From NCBI GenBank assembly GCA_036389255.1, contig DASVQI010000041.1, forward strand, positions 372,001 through 436,000: DNA of 64,000 nucleotides, written 5' to 3'. Under the pieces are notes generated by a model. That model made no database searches and had not been told where the DNA came from. It saw only the letters and a program-made list of their open reading frames with translations. Position 1 is the first letter of the stretch, and each line of letters opens with the position of its first letter. Both the position numbers and the translations under genes were made by a program. The stretch comes from JACVRN01 sp036389255 (GTDB lineage: Bacteria; Acidobacteriota; Blastocatellia; Pyrinomonadales; Pyrinomonadaceae). Below, in pieces: positions 1 through 8,060 of the stretch.

Positions 1-1
1 G

Positions 2-2032
2 GCGGCGCGTGCGCGAACGAGCCTTCTGCCTTCGATTGAGGGGCCGTCGCTGTGGAGCGGGAAAGCGCCCGCCGCCGCACCCGGCGCGAGCGGCCAGCCT
101 GACATCCCTGCGGGCACGAACGCCGAAGCATTAACCGACGAGCAGCGAGCGGCCCTTGCTCCCTACGTTAATACCCTGCTGGCCAGCCTCTCGATTGAGG
201 CCGTGCCGGAAACTAACCTCGTCAAAATCCGGTTCACGCACCCTGACCCGGACATCGCCATGAAGGTCACGGACACGCTGGCGGAGCTTTTCATACTTGA
301 CGATGTTAAGTGGGCGAATGAAGGGCTGGACAACGCCACGACGCAGTTGTCAACGCAGATAGCGGACTTGCAGATGGCAATCAAGCAGCAGGAAGAGGAG
401 CGGCTCAACTACATAAAGAACCACGGGCTGCCGCTCGGACAGATAAAGGGAGAGAACCTCACGGGAGTCCGGCTGGATACCCTGAGCGGCCAGCTTCTGG
501 CGGCCGAGAATGAGCGCAAAAATTTGCAGGCCGCTTACGAGACGGCGCGAAGAGTAGGGGACGTGGAAGCGATTCCGGAGGTTCAGGCGGACAAGGCGAT
601 TCAGGATATGAAGGGAAGGCTGCGCCTTCTTGAGCAGCGCCGCGCCGCTCTCTCAGTCAAGTACACGCCCGAATGGCACGAAATCAGGGAGATTGATGAG
701 GAGGCGAACCAGCTCAGGAGCGAGATTGCCAAGACTTCGAAGGACGTAGTCGCGTCCATGAGGTCAAGGTACGAGGCGGCGCTGGCGCGCGAGAACGGAT
801 TGCGAGGGGCTTATTACGGCGAGCTAGGCACGGCCAACCGGCAGAGTCAGGCTGAGATAGAGCTTAACAGTCTGAATCAGAAGATAGAGACGAACAAGCA
901 GCTATACACGACGCTCTTTCAGAGACAGCAGGAGCTTCAGATAGACCAGAGCGACAGGAAGAGCAATGTGGCCATCTCTACCCGCAGCGAAAGGCCCACG
1001 CTGCCTGTCGCGCCGCAGCGAGCGCGCAGCGTCCTTATAGCTTTCTTTCTATCGCTCTTTGCCGGAACCGCTCTGGCCGTGTTGCTTCAGCAACTGGACG
1101 ATTCCATCAAGAGCGTGGACGAGCTTGTAGCCTACACGAACCTTCCGAATCTGGCCCTTATCCCTTCCATGAACGGGCAGAGGGTTGGGGACAGGAGCGG
1201 AATCGCTCTGCCCTTCAGCAGGCGCAAAGAGCTTCCTTCGGCGGAGTTGCTTGAGAACACGCGCTCGCCAGTGGCCGAAGCCTTCAGGCACCTGCGAACC
1301 TCTCTGCTCTTCTCTTCGGGCGCGGGCGCGCCGCGAAGCATACTTGTAACGTCCGGTCAGGCTTTGGAGGGCAAGACGACCGTGGCCTTCAACACGGCCA
1401 TAGCTCTGGCGCAGACGGGAGCGACAGTGCTGCTGGTGGACTGCGACCTTCGTCGCCCGAGCGTGCAAAAGCACATCAACGCGGCTACGGAGCCGGGCCT
1501 GACCGACTATCTGTCAGGAGAGATTAAGCTGGACGAGGCGCTCAGGGCTTACCCGCAGCTTCCGACCCTGAAGATTATGACTTCGGGTTATCTTCCGGCG
1601 AATCCTGCGGAGCTTTTGGGCTCGGAGGAGATGCTGAGCTTCCTTAACCGGGCCAAGGAGAGGTTCACGCACGTCATAATAGATTCTCCTCCGTCGGTAT
1701 CTTTCGCGGACGGCGCGATTATCTCCACGCTCGTTGACGGCGTAGTGATAGTCGTTCACGGAGGCAAATCGTCGCGCGCCGTCGTGCGCCATCTGATTAA
1801 CAGGCTGTCGGGCGTGGGCGCGCGCATCTGCGGAACGGTTCTCAACAACGTCAAGCCGCAGCCGTACGACTACTATTACAACAGCTACTACTACAACTAT
1901 CAGAGCGAAGGAAGCACGCCGCGCTCTCCCGCAAAGAAATCGTCCGCGCAAAGCGATTCTATTTTGGACATCACTCCGGGCCAGCTTGAGCAGGAGTTCG
2001 AGAAGTTTCAGAGATTGAAGAACACTCTGTAA
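2..2032 (+). CDS. Exopolysaccharide chain-length determinant / tyrosine autokinase (Wzc/ExoP type), 5' end cut by window
   Basis: The reading frame is open from base 2, so the gene begins upstream and 676 codons are visible. It starts in a Wzz-like periplasmic region followed by long coiled-coil helices. A membrane helix lies near bases 1030-1095 (VLIAFFLSLFAGTALAVLL). The cytoplasmic BY-kinase domain follows, with a P-loop variant (QALEGKTT, about bases 1357-1383), a Walker A' motif (LLVDCDLRRP) and a Walker B-like IIDSPP. A tyrosine cluster (YDYYYNSYYYNY) near the C-terminus is the usual autophosphorylation site of this family. These proteins control polymer length and export of capsule or exopolysaccharide at the inner membrane. 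The next gene starts 13 bases downstream. The family call is firm; the polymer is unknown. Confidence 0.93.
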   Translation, partial: AARARTSLLPSIEGPSLWSGKAPAAAPGASGQPDIPAGTNAEALTDEQRAALAPYVNTLLASLSIEAVPETNLVKIRFTHPDPDIAMKVTDTLAELFILDDVKWANEGLDNATTQLSTQIADLQMAIKQQEEERLNYIKNHGLPLGQIKGENLTGVRLDTLSGQLLAAENERKNLQAAYETARRVGDVEAIPEVQADKAIQDMKGRLRLLEQRRAALSVKYTPEWHEIREIDEEANQLRSEIAKTSKDVVASMRSRYEAALARENGLRGAYYGELGTANRQSQAEIELNSLNQKIETNKQLYTTLFQRQQELQIDQSDRKSNVAISTRSERPTLPVAPQRARSVLIAFFLSLFAGTALAVLLQQLDDSIKSVDELVAYTNLPNLALIPSMNGQRVGDRSGIALPFSRRKELPSAELLENTRSPVAEAFRHLRTSLLFSSGAGAPRSILVTSGQALEGKTTVAFNTAIALAQTGATVLLVDCDLRRPSVQKHINAATEPGLTDYLSGEIKLDEALRAYPQLPTLKIMTSGYLPANPAELLGSEEMLSFLNRAKERFTHVIIDSPPSVSFADGAIISTLVDGVVIVVHGGKSSRAVVRHLINRLSGVGARICGTVLNNVKPQPYDYYYNSYYYNYQSEGSTPRSPAKKSSAQSDSILDITPGQLEQEFEKFQRLKNTL

Positions 2033-2045
2033 GCGAAAAATTTTT

Positions 2046-2612
2046 ATGAGAAAAGCGGCGCGCGTAATTGCTCCGAAGGCCAGAAGCAAGGGGCTTGTGA
2101 TAAAGAAGCTGGCGGACGAAGTGCTGGTTTATGACCTTGAGACTAATAAGGCTCACTGTCTGAACAGTTCTGCCGCGCTCGTCTGGAAGCACTGCGACGG
2201 GCGAAAGACAATCAGTGAGATAGCCGCATCGCTTGAGCGCGACACGCTTGAGCCTTTCACGGAAGAGATGGTCTGGCTCGCGCTCAACCAGCTTGGGCGT
2301 TTCTCGCTTTTGCAGGGGCCGCTCAAGCTCCCGCCCGAAGCGTCCGGCATCTCCAGACGCGAGCTGATAAGGAAGCTCGGCCTGACGGGAGCAGTATCGC
2401 TGCCCGTCATTCTATCCATAGCCGCGCCCGAAGCGGCGTCAGCAGCTACGTGCCGCCTCGTAGGGGCGGTCTGCGTGACGAACGCTCAGTGCTGTTCGGG
2501 ACTCTGCATCGCCGGCAGATGCGCCTGTCTGGGCCAGAATGTTGACTGTGCCACCGACGCTCAATGCTGCTCGGGTCGTTGCGGCAGCGCGCTCAACAAG
2601 TGCCTGCCGTAG
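2046..2612 (+). CDS. PqqD-domain protein with Tat-like segment and two tandem cystine-knot-like repeats
   Basis: This 188-residue protein has three parts. Residues about 10-90 resemble a PqqD-type peptide-binding domain (VLVYDLETNKAHCLN, then LVWKHCDG). Residues 103-133 look like a Tat or membrane-targeting segment: SRRELIRK, a hydrophobic stretch, then small residues ending in AASAA. Residues 136-186 hold 12 cysteines in two units. Unit 1 is C-x6-C-x5-CC-x3-C-x4-C and unit 2 is C-x6-C-x5-CC-x3-C-x6-C. This is the C-C-CC-C-C order of inhibitor cystine knots. It starts 13 bases after the tyrosine kinase gene and converges on an HprK-like kinase. PqqD domains chaperone RiPP precursors and HprK-like kinases are known companions of some PqqD proteins. 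The link to a knottin-like tail is inference from spacing alone. Confidence 0.8.
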   Translation: MRKAARVIAPKARSKGLVIKKLADEVLVYDLETNKAHCLNSSAALVWKHCDGRKTISEIAASLERDTLEPFTEEMVWLALNQLGRFSLLQGPLKLPPEASGISRRELIRKLGLTGAVSLPVILSIAAPEAASAATCRLVGAVCVTNAQCCSGLCIAGRCACLGQNVDCATDAQCCSGRCGSALNKCLP

Positions 2613-2637
2613 AGCGAAGACGGCGCGTCTCTCCAGC

Positions 2638-3462
2638 TCAATCGCTTAAAAGCTTCAATATACTGTCTACGATTTCCGCAGCCTCGCCGCGCGTGCCCTT
2701 TACCACGGGAGCGCGAATCACCACCTGCCGCAGCGTCTCAAGAACAGCTTCGGGCTCTCGCCTTGCCGAAACGGCGTGCTGCATCATGGCCAGCGCTCCC
2801 TGCCCCGCCGACAGCATTCTGGGCCGCCACTTCGCGCCGCTTTTATACTCGCTCAGGACAACAAGGCTCACCGGCAGAGGCTTCGTGCCGCGCTTGCCGC
2901 CCAGTGACTCGACGGTGTGCTTCGTCTGTTTGGCGGTTCCGTCTTCGCGTATCTGTAGCGGTCTGTGGAATGGATGAACGCGCCCGCGCGCGTCCAGCAC
3001 CGCGTACTCGTCGGAATAAAAGAGCGCGCCCGTGCGAATCAGTTCTCTGGTGAGAGTAGACTTGCCGCTAAAGCTCTTGCCGGGAATGATGACGGCCCGG
3101 CCCTTCCAGCCAACCACGCCCGCGTGTATGAAGACGCGCTTCTGCGCTCTTTCCGCCACGTATAGCTGCAAGTCCGATTCGAGCGCGTCATAGACCTGCT
3201 CGGCATCAACGGAGCGCACGAGCCTCTCCAAATCTCCGTAGAGCAGGTTGAAGCGGCGCACGTTCGAGCGAGCCGCGCGGCCTCCCATGAAGACGGAATA
3301 GAGCCGCTCGACAACCATAGAGCGCGATGGCTGCCACACGGGCGGAAGCCTCTCTATCAGGCCGTCGAGCAGGCTCGCGTCGTTCGTGCGAATCCCTACG
3401 CTCACGCCATAAGACTTGATGGAAATGCCTGCCGCCCAGCCTAGGCGGTCAATCTTCTCCAT
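2638..3462 (-). CDS. HprK-like P-loop kinase (HPr kinase-related)
   Basis: A 274-residue protein with an HPr-kinase-type P-loop, IIPGKSFSGKST, near residue 130. An acidic segment follows (LFYSDEYAVLD), as expected for the catalytic Asp/Glu region of the HprK fold. The N-terminal half is divergent and lacks a recognisable HPr kinase N-terminal domain, so this belongs with HprK-related kinases found beside PqqD proteins and polysaccharide genes rather than canonical HprK. It converges on the PqqD/knottin gene with 25 bases between stops. No ptsH-like HPr is seen in the window, so the substrate is unknown. The start is the only well-placed ATG and has no clear Shine-Dalgarno. Confidence 0.82.
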   Translation of the reverse strand: MEKIDRLGWAAGISIKSYGVSVGIRTNDASLLDGLIERLPPVWQPSRSMVVERLYSVFMGGRAARSNVRRFNLLYGDLERLVRSVDAEQVYDALESDLQLYVAERAQKRVFIHAGVVGWKGRAVIIPGKSFSGKSTLTRELIRTGALFYSDEYAVLDARGRVHPFHRPLQIREDGTAKQTKHTVESLGGKRGTKPLPVSLVVLSEYKSGAKWRPRMLSAGQGALAMMQHAVSARREPEAVLETLRQVVIRAPVVKGTRGEAAEIVDSILKLLSD

Positions 3463-3610
3463 TCAAGTGCTGGGCCATTTGAATCTGGGCAATCCCGGCT
3501 GCGACACTTTTTGATTCCCTGAAAGTGAAGATAAGAAGAACCGCACGCGAGCATAAAAGATTCCGCACGGAAATCAAAGCGCAGTAGCGGGCCAAGTAGA
3601 AATCTAAACT

Positions 3611-3709
3611 TCACCGCAGAGGCGCAGAGGAACGCAGAGGGGGCGCAGAGAAAATTATTCAACTCTCTCTCTGCGTAAACCTCAGCGTCTCTCTGCGTCT
3701 CTGCGGTGA
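3611..3709. repeat. Intergenic inverted repeat of GCAGAG/CTCTGC words (copy 1)
   Basis: The 407-base space between the HprK-like gene and the next CDS holds an imperfect inverted repeat. The left arm begins CACCGCAGAGGCGCAGAGG and the right arm ends CTCTGCGTCTCTGCGGTG. A second copy of the same family lies at 56107-56204. No gene is supported in the rest of the space. Confidence 0.75.
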
Positions 3710-3869
3710 TTGATTTTGAAGATGCCTCAATAATCTTTCAGTTGGTGTTTAAAGCAGGCGCTCTTCTTCTCATCGCTTCGCGGCCGGGACGTCGCTTCCC
3801 TTAGATTTCCGTCAAGGCATGCGGCTTGCCCCTGAGCATCCGGCGAGTGCGATTCGATTGAGGGTGATT

Positions 3870-4793
3870 ATGTATAGAAGAGTTCTGACATCGTTGCTGC
3901 TTCTGATGCTGATAACGGGAGGCGTCGTCCCGGCGCGCGGGAGCCTGCGCGCGAGCGCGAACGCGTATGAAGAAGAGCTGACCGCCGAAGACGAGCGCGA
4001 GGCACTTAAGATTGCGGAGCAATTCGTGAAGGGCTTCGAGGAGAAGAACAACCCTTCATCGCTGATTGACGAGTTGTACGTCAAGGACTTCGACGCGCGG
4101 CTGCGTAGCGAGCCGAATCCTTTCATCTATCTGGCGAAGATAGAGCCGGAGGTGGTCGCAAAGGCCAGCGATGAAGAGCTGCGAAGGCTTTACGTGGCCT
4201 CGCTCAACTTCATTTACTCAAGCAGTCTTCTTTACGGAATCGCGCTCTATAATCGCAGGCTCAAGGGCGCAGAGTCAGAGAGCGACGAGACGCCGCTTCG
4301 TGAGCTATTGCCGCCCGGCGTGCTGTCGGTTTTGAAGGAAGACCCGCTCATGGCCGCGCTGATTACCGAAGACGAAGAGCTTGAGAGGGAGAGAAGCGGA
4401 GAGCAGAAGGAACTGCCGGAGCCGGGAGCCGAAGGGGCTTCGGAGAAGAGGGAGCAAGCCGACGGCACAGAAATCCGCAGTCTGGAGAGATTGCGCGGCT
4501 TTCTCACGACACTGGAGAGAGCTTGCGCGCTACTCAGGGAGTACCTGAAAACTGTTCAGGGGCCGCGCAACTGGAAAGAGCTTGCGAACGAGCTTAGGGC
4601 GCAGGCCGTAAAGGATGAGAGCGAGAATAACTGTGAAGGATTCTGCCCGCGCCTTCACGTCCTTGACGAAGAGTTCTTCGGCTCGCCTTCGGGGACGCGC
4701 CTCGTCTGCCTGAACGTCATGGCCTTTCACATGGACTTGATAAGGATTGACGGGCGGCTGCGTATACTCAACGTTTATCTGTCGAGCGATTAG
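3870..4793 (+). CDS. Exported protein of unknown function
   Basis: I do not recognise the family. The ATG at 3870 is preferred over an in-frame start at 3819 because a GAGGGTGA Shine-Dalgarno sits just upstream and the protein then begins with a normal signal peptide (MYRRVLTSLLLLMLITGG). The mature part is about 285 residues, helical and very acidic, with a Glu-rich stretch near bases 4360-4460 (EDEELERERSGEQKE). The C-terminal part has two cysteines (NNCEGFCP) and a well-formed alpha/beta-like ending that suggests a folded domain. A strong hairpin terminator follows, shared with the convergent pckA. Confidence 0.75.
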   Translation: MYRRVLTSLLLLMLITGGVVPARGSLRASANAYEEELTAEDEREALKIAEQFVKGFEEKNNPSSLIDELYVKDFDARLRSEPNPFIYLAKIEPEVVAKASDEELRRLYVASLNFIYSSSLLYGIALYNRRLKGAESESDETPLRELLPPGVLSVLKEDPLMAALITEDEELERERSGEQKELPEPGAEGASEKREQADGTEIRSLERLRGFLTTLERACALLREYLKTVQGPRNWKELANELRAQAVKDESENNCEGFCPRLHVLDEEFFGSPSGTRLVCLNVMAFHMDLIRIDGRLRILNVYLSSD

Positions 4794-4823
4794 GGACGGC
4801 TCCTGACGAAGCAGAAAAGCAGG

Positions 4824-4854
4824 AAGGGCGGGGCTCGTTTCAAGCCCCGCCCTT
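4824..4854. terminator. Bidirectional hairpin terminator
   Basis: A GC-rich hairpin with arms AAGGGCGGGGCT and AGCCCCGCCCTT and a 7-base loop lies between two convergent stop codons. A short T-run follows on each strand. Confidence 0.85.
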
Positions 4855-4885
4855 CTTCGTGCTTTCAGAGAGCAATGCCGTTGCT

Positions 4886-6487
4886 TCAGTCTGCAACGGG
4901 CGCTACGGCTCGCACCTCTTCCGAGACTCCGTCTGAGAACTTCTTGAAGTTCTCGTTGAAGAGGCTTGCGAGGTGTCGTGCCTTCTGGTCGTAGGCGTCC
5001 TTGTCCTTCCATGTGTTGCGCGGCGTCAGGACTTCCACAGGCACTTCGGGGCACGAAACGGGAATGCCCACGCCGAAGATTGGGTCAGGACGCGTCTCGA
5101 CTTCGGCCAGCGAGCCGTTCAGGATAGCTCGAATCATGGCGCGCGTGTACTTAATCTCCATGCGCTTGCCTTCGCCGTAGGGGCCGCCAGACCAGCCTGT
5201 GTTGATGAGCCAGCAGGCGGCCGAGTGCTCGTTAATCTTCTGCGCCAGAAGGTCTGCGTAAACGCCCGGATGCAAGACCATGAAGGGAGCGCCGAAGCAG
5301 GCGGAGAAGGTCGCCTGCGGCTCCGTCACGCCGCGCTCCGTGCCAGCCACCTTAGCCGTATAGCCGGAGATGAAGTGATACATCGCCTGCTCAGGCGTAA
5401 GGCGCGAGACGGGCGGCAGCACGCCGAAGGCGTCGGCCGTCAACATGATGATGTTGCGCGGGTGGCCTGCGTAGCCTTCCGGCATGATGTTCGGGATGCT
5501 CTCAAGAGGATAAGAGGCGCGCGTGTTCTCCGTCTTGTCCGCAGATTCCAAATCAATCTCGCGCGTCTCTTCATCGTAGACTACGTTCTCAAGGATAGTG
5601 CCGAACATGCGAGTGGTGCGATAAATGTCGGGCTCGGCTGTAGCCGAAAGCCGTATGACTTTGGCATAGCAGCCGCCCTCGAAATTGAAGACTCCATCAT
5701 CAGACCAGCCGTGCTCGTCGTCGCCCACTAGCTGCCGTTCGGGGTCTGCGCTTAGAGTGGTCTTGCCCGTGCCGGAAAGGCCGAAGAAGATTGCGACATC
5801 GCTCGAATCCCCAACGTTGGCGGAGCAGTGCATGCTCATCACGCCGCGCTGCGGCAGCAGATAATTGAGTATGGTAAAGATGCTCTTCTTCGTCTCGCCA
5901 GCGTAAGAGGTGCCGCCTATCAAGACTAGCCTCTGGCTGAAATCCATCAGGATGAAGGTGGCGGAGCGCGTGCCGTCGCGCTCCGGGTCGGCTGTGAAGC
6001 TGGGAAAGTTTATGACTGTGAATTCCGGCTTGTGCTCGCCGTCATCTTCCACGTCGCGTATGAACATGGTGCGCGCAAAGAGCGAGTGCCATGCAAGCTC
6101 GTTGATGATGCGAACGGGCAGGCGGTATTTAGGGTCGGCTCCGGCAAAGGTGTCCTGCACGAAGATGTCCCTGTCCTTGGCGTGCGCCATCATGCGATCC
6201 CTTAGCGCGTTGAATCTCTCTTGCGAGAACTCTTTGTTGACTTCTCCCCACCAGACCTTGTCCTCTGAGGACGCCTCTCGCACGATGGCTTTGTCTTTGG
6301 CGGCGCGGCCTGTGTGCTCGCCCGTGTCTACTATGAGCGCGCCGTGGTTCGACAGGATTCCTTCGCCCCTGCGCGCTATCTCTTCGTAAAGCTCCGGCGT
6401 GTTCAGATTCCAGTAGACCGTGCGTGCATCCTTGATACCGTAATTTTCCAGCCCATAGCTCGTGCGCTTGCGTCCTTTTTCCTCCAT
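4886..6487 (-). CDS. pckA: Phosphoenolpyruvate carboxykinase (ATP)
   Basis: Converts oxaloacetate and ATP to phosphoenolpyruvate, ADP and CO2, the entry step of gluconeogenesis in the cytoplasm. The P-loop signature GLSGTGKTTLS is intact, followed by the metal-binding DDEHGWSDDGVFNFEGGCY. The substrate-binding RIINELAWHSLF and C-terminal TGWSGGPYGEG segments are also present. The ATG at 6487 is chosen over 6523 because a strong GAGGAGAG lies directly before it and it gives 533 residues, close to the family norm. A small coiled-coil gene lies immediately upstream on the same strand. Confidence 0.97.
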   Translation of the reverse strand: MEEKGRKRTSYGLENYGIKDARTVYWNLNTPELYEEIARRGEGILSNHGALIVDTGEHTGRAAKDKAIVREASSEDKVWWGEVNKEFSQERFNALRDRMMAHAKDRDIFVQDTFAGADPKYRLPVRIINELAWHSLFARTMFIRDVEDDGEHKPEFTVINFPSFTADPERDGTRSATFILMDFSQRLVLIGGTSYAGETKKSIFTILNYLLPQRGVMSMHCSANVGDSSDVAIFFGLSGTGKTTLSADPERQLVGDDEHGWSDDGVFNFEGGCYAKVIRLSATAEPDIYRTTRMFGTILENVVYDEETREIDLESADKTENTRASYPLESIPNIMPEGYAGHPRNIIMLTADAFGVLPPVSRLTPEQAMYHFISGYTAKVAGTERGVTEPQATFSACFGAPFMVLHPGVYADLLAQKINEHSAACWLINTGWSGGPYGEGKRMEIKYTRAMIRAILNGSLAEVETRPDPIFGVGIPVSCPEVPVEVLTPRNTWKDKDAYDQKARHLASLFNENFKKFSDGVSEEVRAVAPVAD

Positions 6488-6539
6488 CACTCTCTCCTCA
6501 AAAAAATAATTACTATGTTCCAAGTCAAATCTGGAACTT

Positions 6540-6785
6540 TTAATCCTTCTCGTCGCGCTTCTGTCTGCGCTCGTGCGCCAGCTCTCTCAGTGCCACGGAG
6601 AGGTCGCGCGCGGCACGCTCCAGACGGTCTGCGCGGGCTTCCAATTCTTCCGGGTCGTCGCGCGTGCGCACGGCCAGCGTTGCCAGCGCCGCCTCTATCT
6701 GTTCGGTCAATCGCTCGGCCTCTGTCTGCGCCTCCTGCTCGGCGCGCGTCAATCTAACGGAAGAAGAATTTCCCTGTGTGCTCAT
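6540..6785 (-). CDS. Small coiled-coil protein of unknown function
   Basis: An 81-residue, charge-rich protein predicted to be almost entirely helical, with Leu/Ala heptads (RLTEQIEAALATLAV, then LEARADRLERAARDL) and a basic tail. It sits 52 bases upstream of pckA on the same strand and could share a transcript with it. There is no strong Shine-Dalgarno, and an overlapping open frame exists on the other strand. The minus-strand reading is preferred for its amino acid composition. I see no family match, so the call rests on ORF integrity and position. Confidence 0.5.
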   Translation of the reverse strand: MSTQGNSSSVRLTRAEQEAQTEAERLTEQIEAALATLAVRTRDDPEELEARADRLERAARDLSVALRELAHERRQKRDEKD

Positions 6786-7080
6786 CTTTATATAGAAGTA
6801 TGAAATCCGGGCCGGGAAGTATTAAGAGAAACTGAAGCCAGCCTCGGAAATTATTTGATTCGCGCCGCGAGGCCGAAAACTCTCTTAAAGCCTCAGTCTC
6901 TCGCAAAGCCCATAAAGTGTGTCTCGTGTAAACTAGAGTCTTACATTATTAAGAGCACTTTATCAAGCCGCCAAAGAAGAAGTGAATGTTAAATAGTAAC
7001 TCCTTAATAGAGAGAACTGTCCGTCTCTTCATCATTTACTATTTACTGCTTTTTCTTTGCCCTCTATTATTTCCCTTACT

Positions 7081-7728
7081 ATGTGGAACAAGCCTGAGCG
7101 AGAGGCGTTTACAAATCGTGAATGGAAGCTGATTGAGGCGCACCGCACGCCCCGGCAGGTGCAGCGTTACCTGAGCGCGATTCCGTACAACTGGGAGCTT
7201 GAAGGCGGAACGCTGCGCTCGTTCAGGGAGGTGGTGCGTCGCAACACGGCGCATTGTCTTGAAGCGGCGCTCGCGGCGGCTGTTATCCTTGAGCAGCACG
7301 GTTATCCGCCGCTTCTGCTGAGCTTCGAATCGAAAGACCTGCTCGACCACGTTCTGTACGCCTTCAAGGAGCGCGGGCGCTGGGGCGCAATCGGACGCTC
7401 GCGCGACCTCGGGCTTCATGGACGAAAGCCGCGCTTTCGTTCTTTGCGAGATTTGGCCTGGAGCTACTTCGATACTTACGTGGATTACACCGGGCGAATC
7501 TTGGGCTACGCGGTGACGAACCTGTATGACCTTGGCGGGTACGACTGGCGGTTCTCGGCGAGGAACATGTGGAAGATTGAGAACTACCTGCGCGAGGTGG
7601 CGCACACGCCGCTTCCTTCTTCAGATAAGAGATACGAGCGGCTGCTCGCGCGTTACAGGAAGTTTCGCAAAGAGAACCCTGCGGGCCACCTGACCGACTA
7701 CAAGAGCCGCCCGCACTGGATGCTCTAG
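7081..7728 (+). CDS. Unknown protein with possible transglutaminase/cysteine-protease-like core
   Basis: A 215-residue soluble protein. The ATG at 7081 is preferred over an in-frame TTG at 7057. The centre contains a Cys at the head of a helix (NTAHCLEAALAAAVIL), then a strand and His (LLSFESKDLLDHVLYAF), then a possible Asp. That order is typical of transglutaminase-like folds in which Cys, His and Asp form the catalytic triad. This is only a fold-level inference. The C-terminal third is basic and Tyr-rich (RYERLLARYRKFRKEN). It stands alone between divergent or unrelated genes, so context gives no hint of substrate. Confidence 0.7.
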   Translation: MWNKPEREAFTNREWKLIEAHRTPRQVQRYLSAIPYNWELEGGTLRSFREVVRRNTAHCLEAALAAAVILEQHGYPPLLLSFESKDLLDHVLYAFKERGRWGAIGRSRDLGLHGRKPRFRSLRDLAWSYFDTYVDYTGRILGYAVTNLYDLGGYDWRFSARNMWKIENYLREVAHTPLPSSDKRYERLLARYRKFRKENPAGHLTDYKSRPHWML

Positions 7729-7809
7729 AGGACAGAGCGCGCACGCGGGCTGCGCGAGTAAAGCCCTTGGGCCCGAGAGCCGTATTGAGGTTAGAAAATC
7801 GCGGTCGAA

Positions 7810-8060
7810 GTGACTTACTTTAAGGGAACGCCGCCTGCTTATGAAGATGTGCCGGGCAATTCATGGTTCGGGCGCTTTCAACGTGTTGAAGGCTGGACGC
7901 CGGAGCCGGGCACACTGCCCGTTAGGGCCGTAGACATAGCCACGCGCATGGAAGGCGAAGCCGTGCGCGTTATCGTCTCCGTGCATGTCGTCGCGTGTGG
8001 CTGAGCGCCAACAAAGAGAGATTTCAGAAGTGGCTGGAGCGACTGAAGCCTTTAACCTGA
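7810..8060 (+). pseudogene. Small gene interrupted by a one-base frameshift (or sequencing indel)
   Basis: From a GTG at 7810 the frame reads a compact protein-like sequence (GTPPAYEDVPGNSWFGRFQR, then PVRAVDIATRMEGEAVRVIV) and stops at 8004. In the -1 frame, beginning near 7990-7998, a convincing tail follows (VWLSANKERFQKWLERLKPLT) and ends at 8060. Joined, they give a protein of about 83 residues. There is no slippery heptamer at the junction, so programmed frameshifting is unlikely. The last bases overlap the stop of the convergent transporter gene. Family unknown. Confidence 0.5.

Noticed and set aside
2638..3462. Canonical HPr kinase/phosphorylase
   Set aside because: The P-loop fits, but the standard N-terminal domain and a neighbouring HPr or PTS gene are missing, so only HprK-like is claimed.
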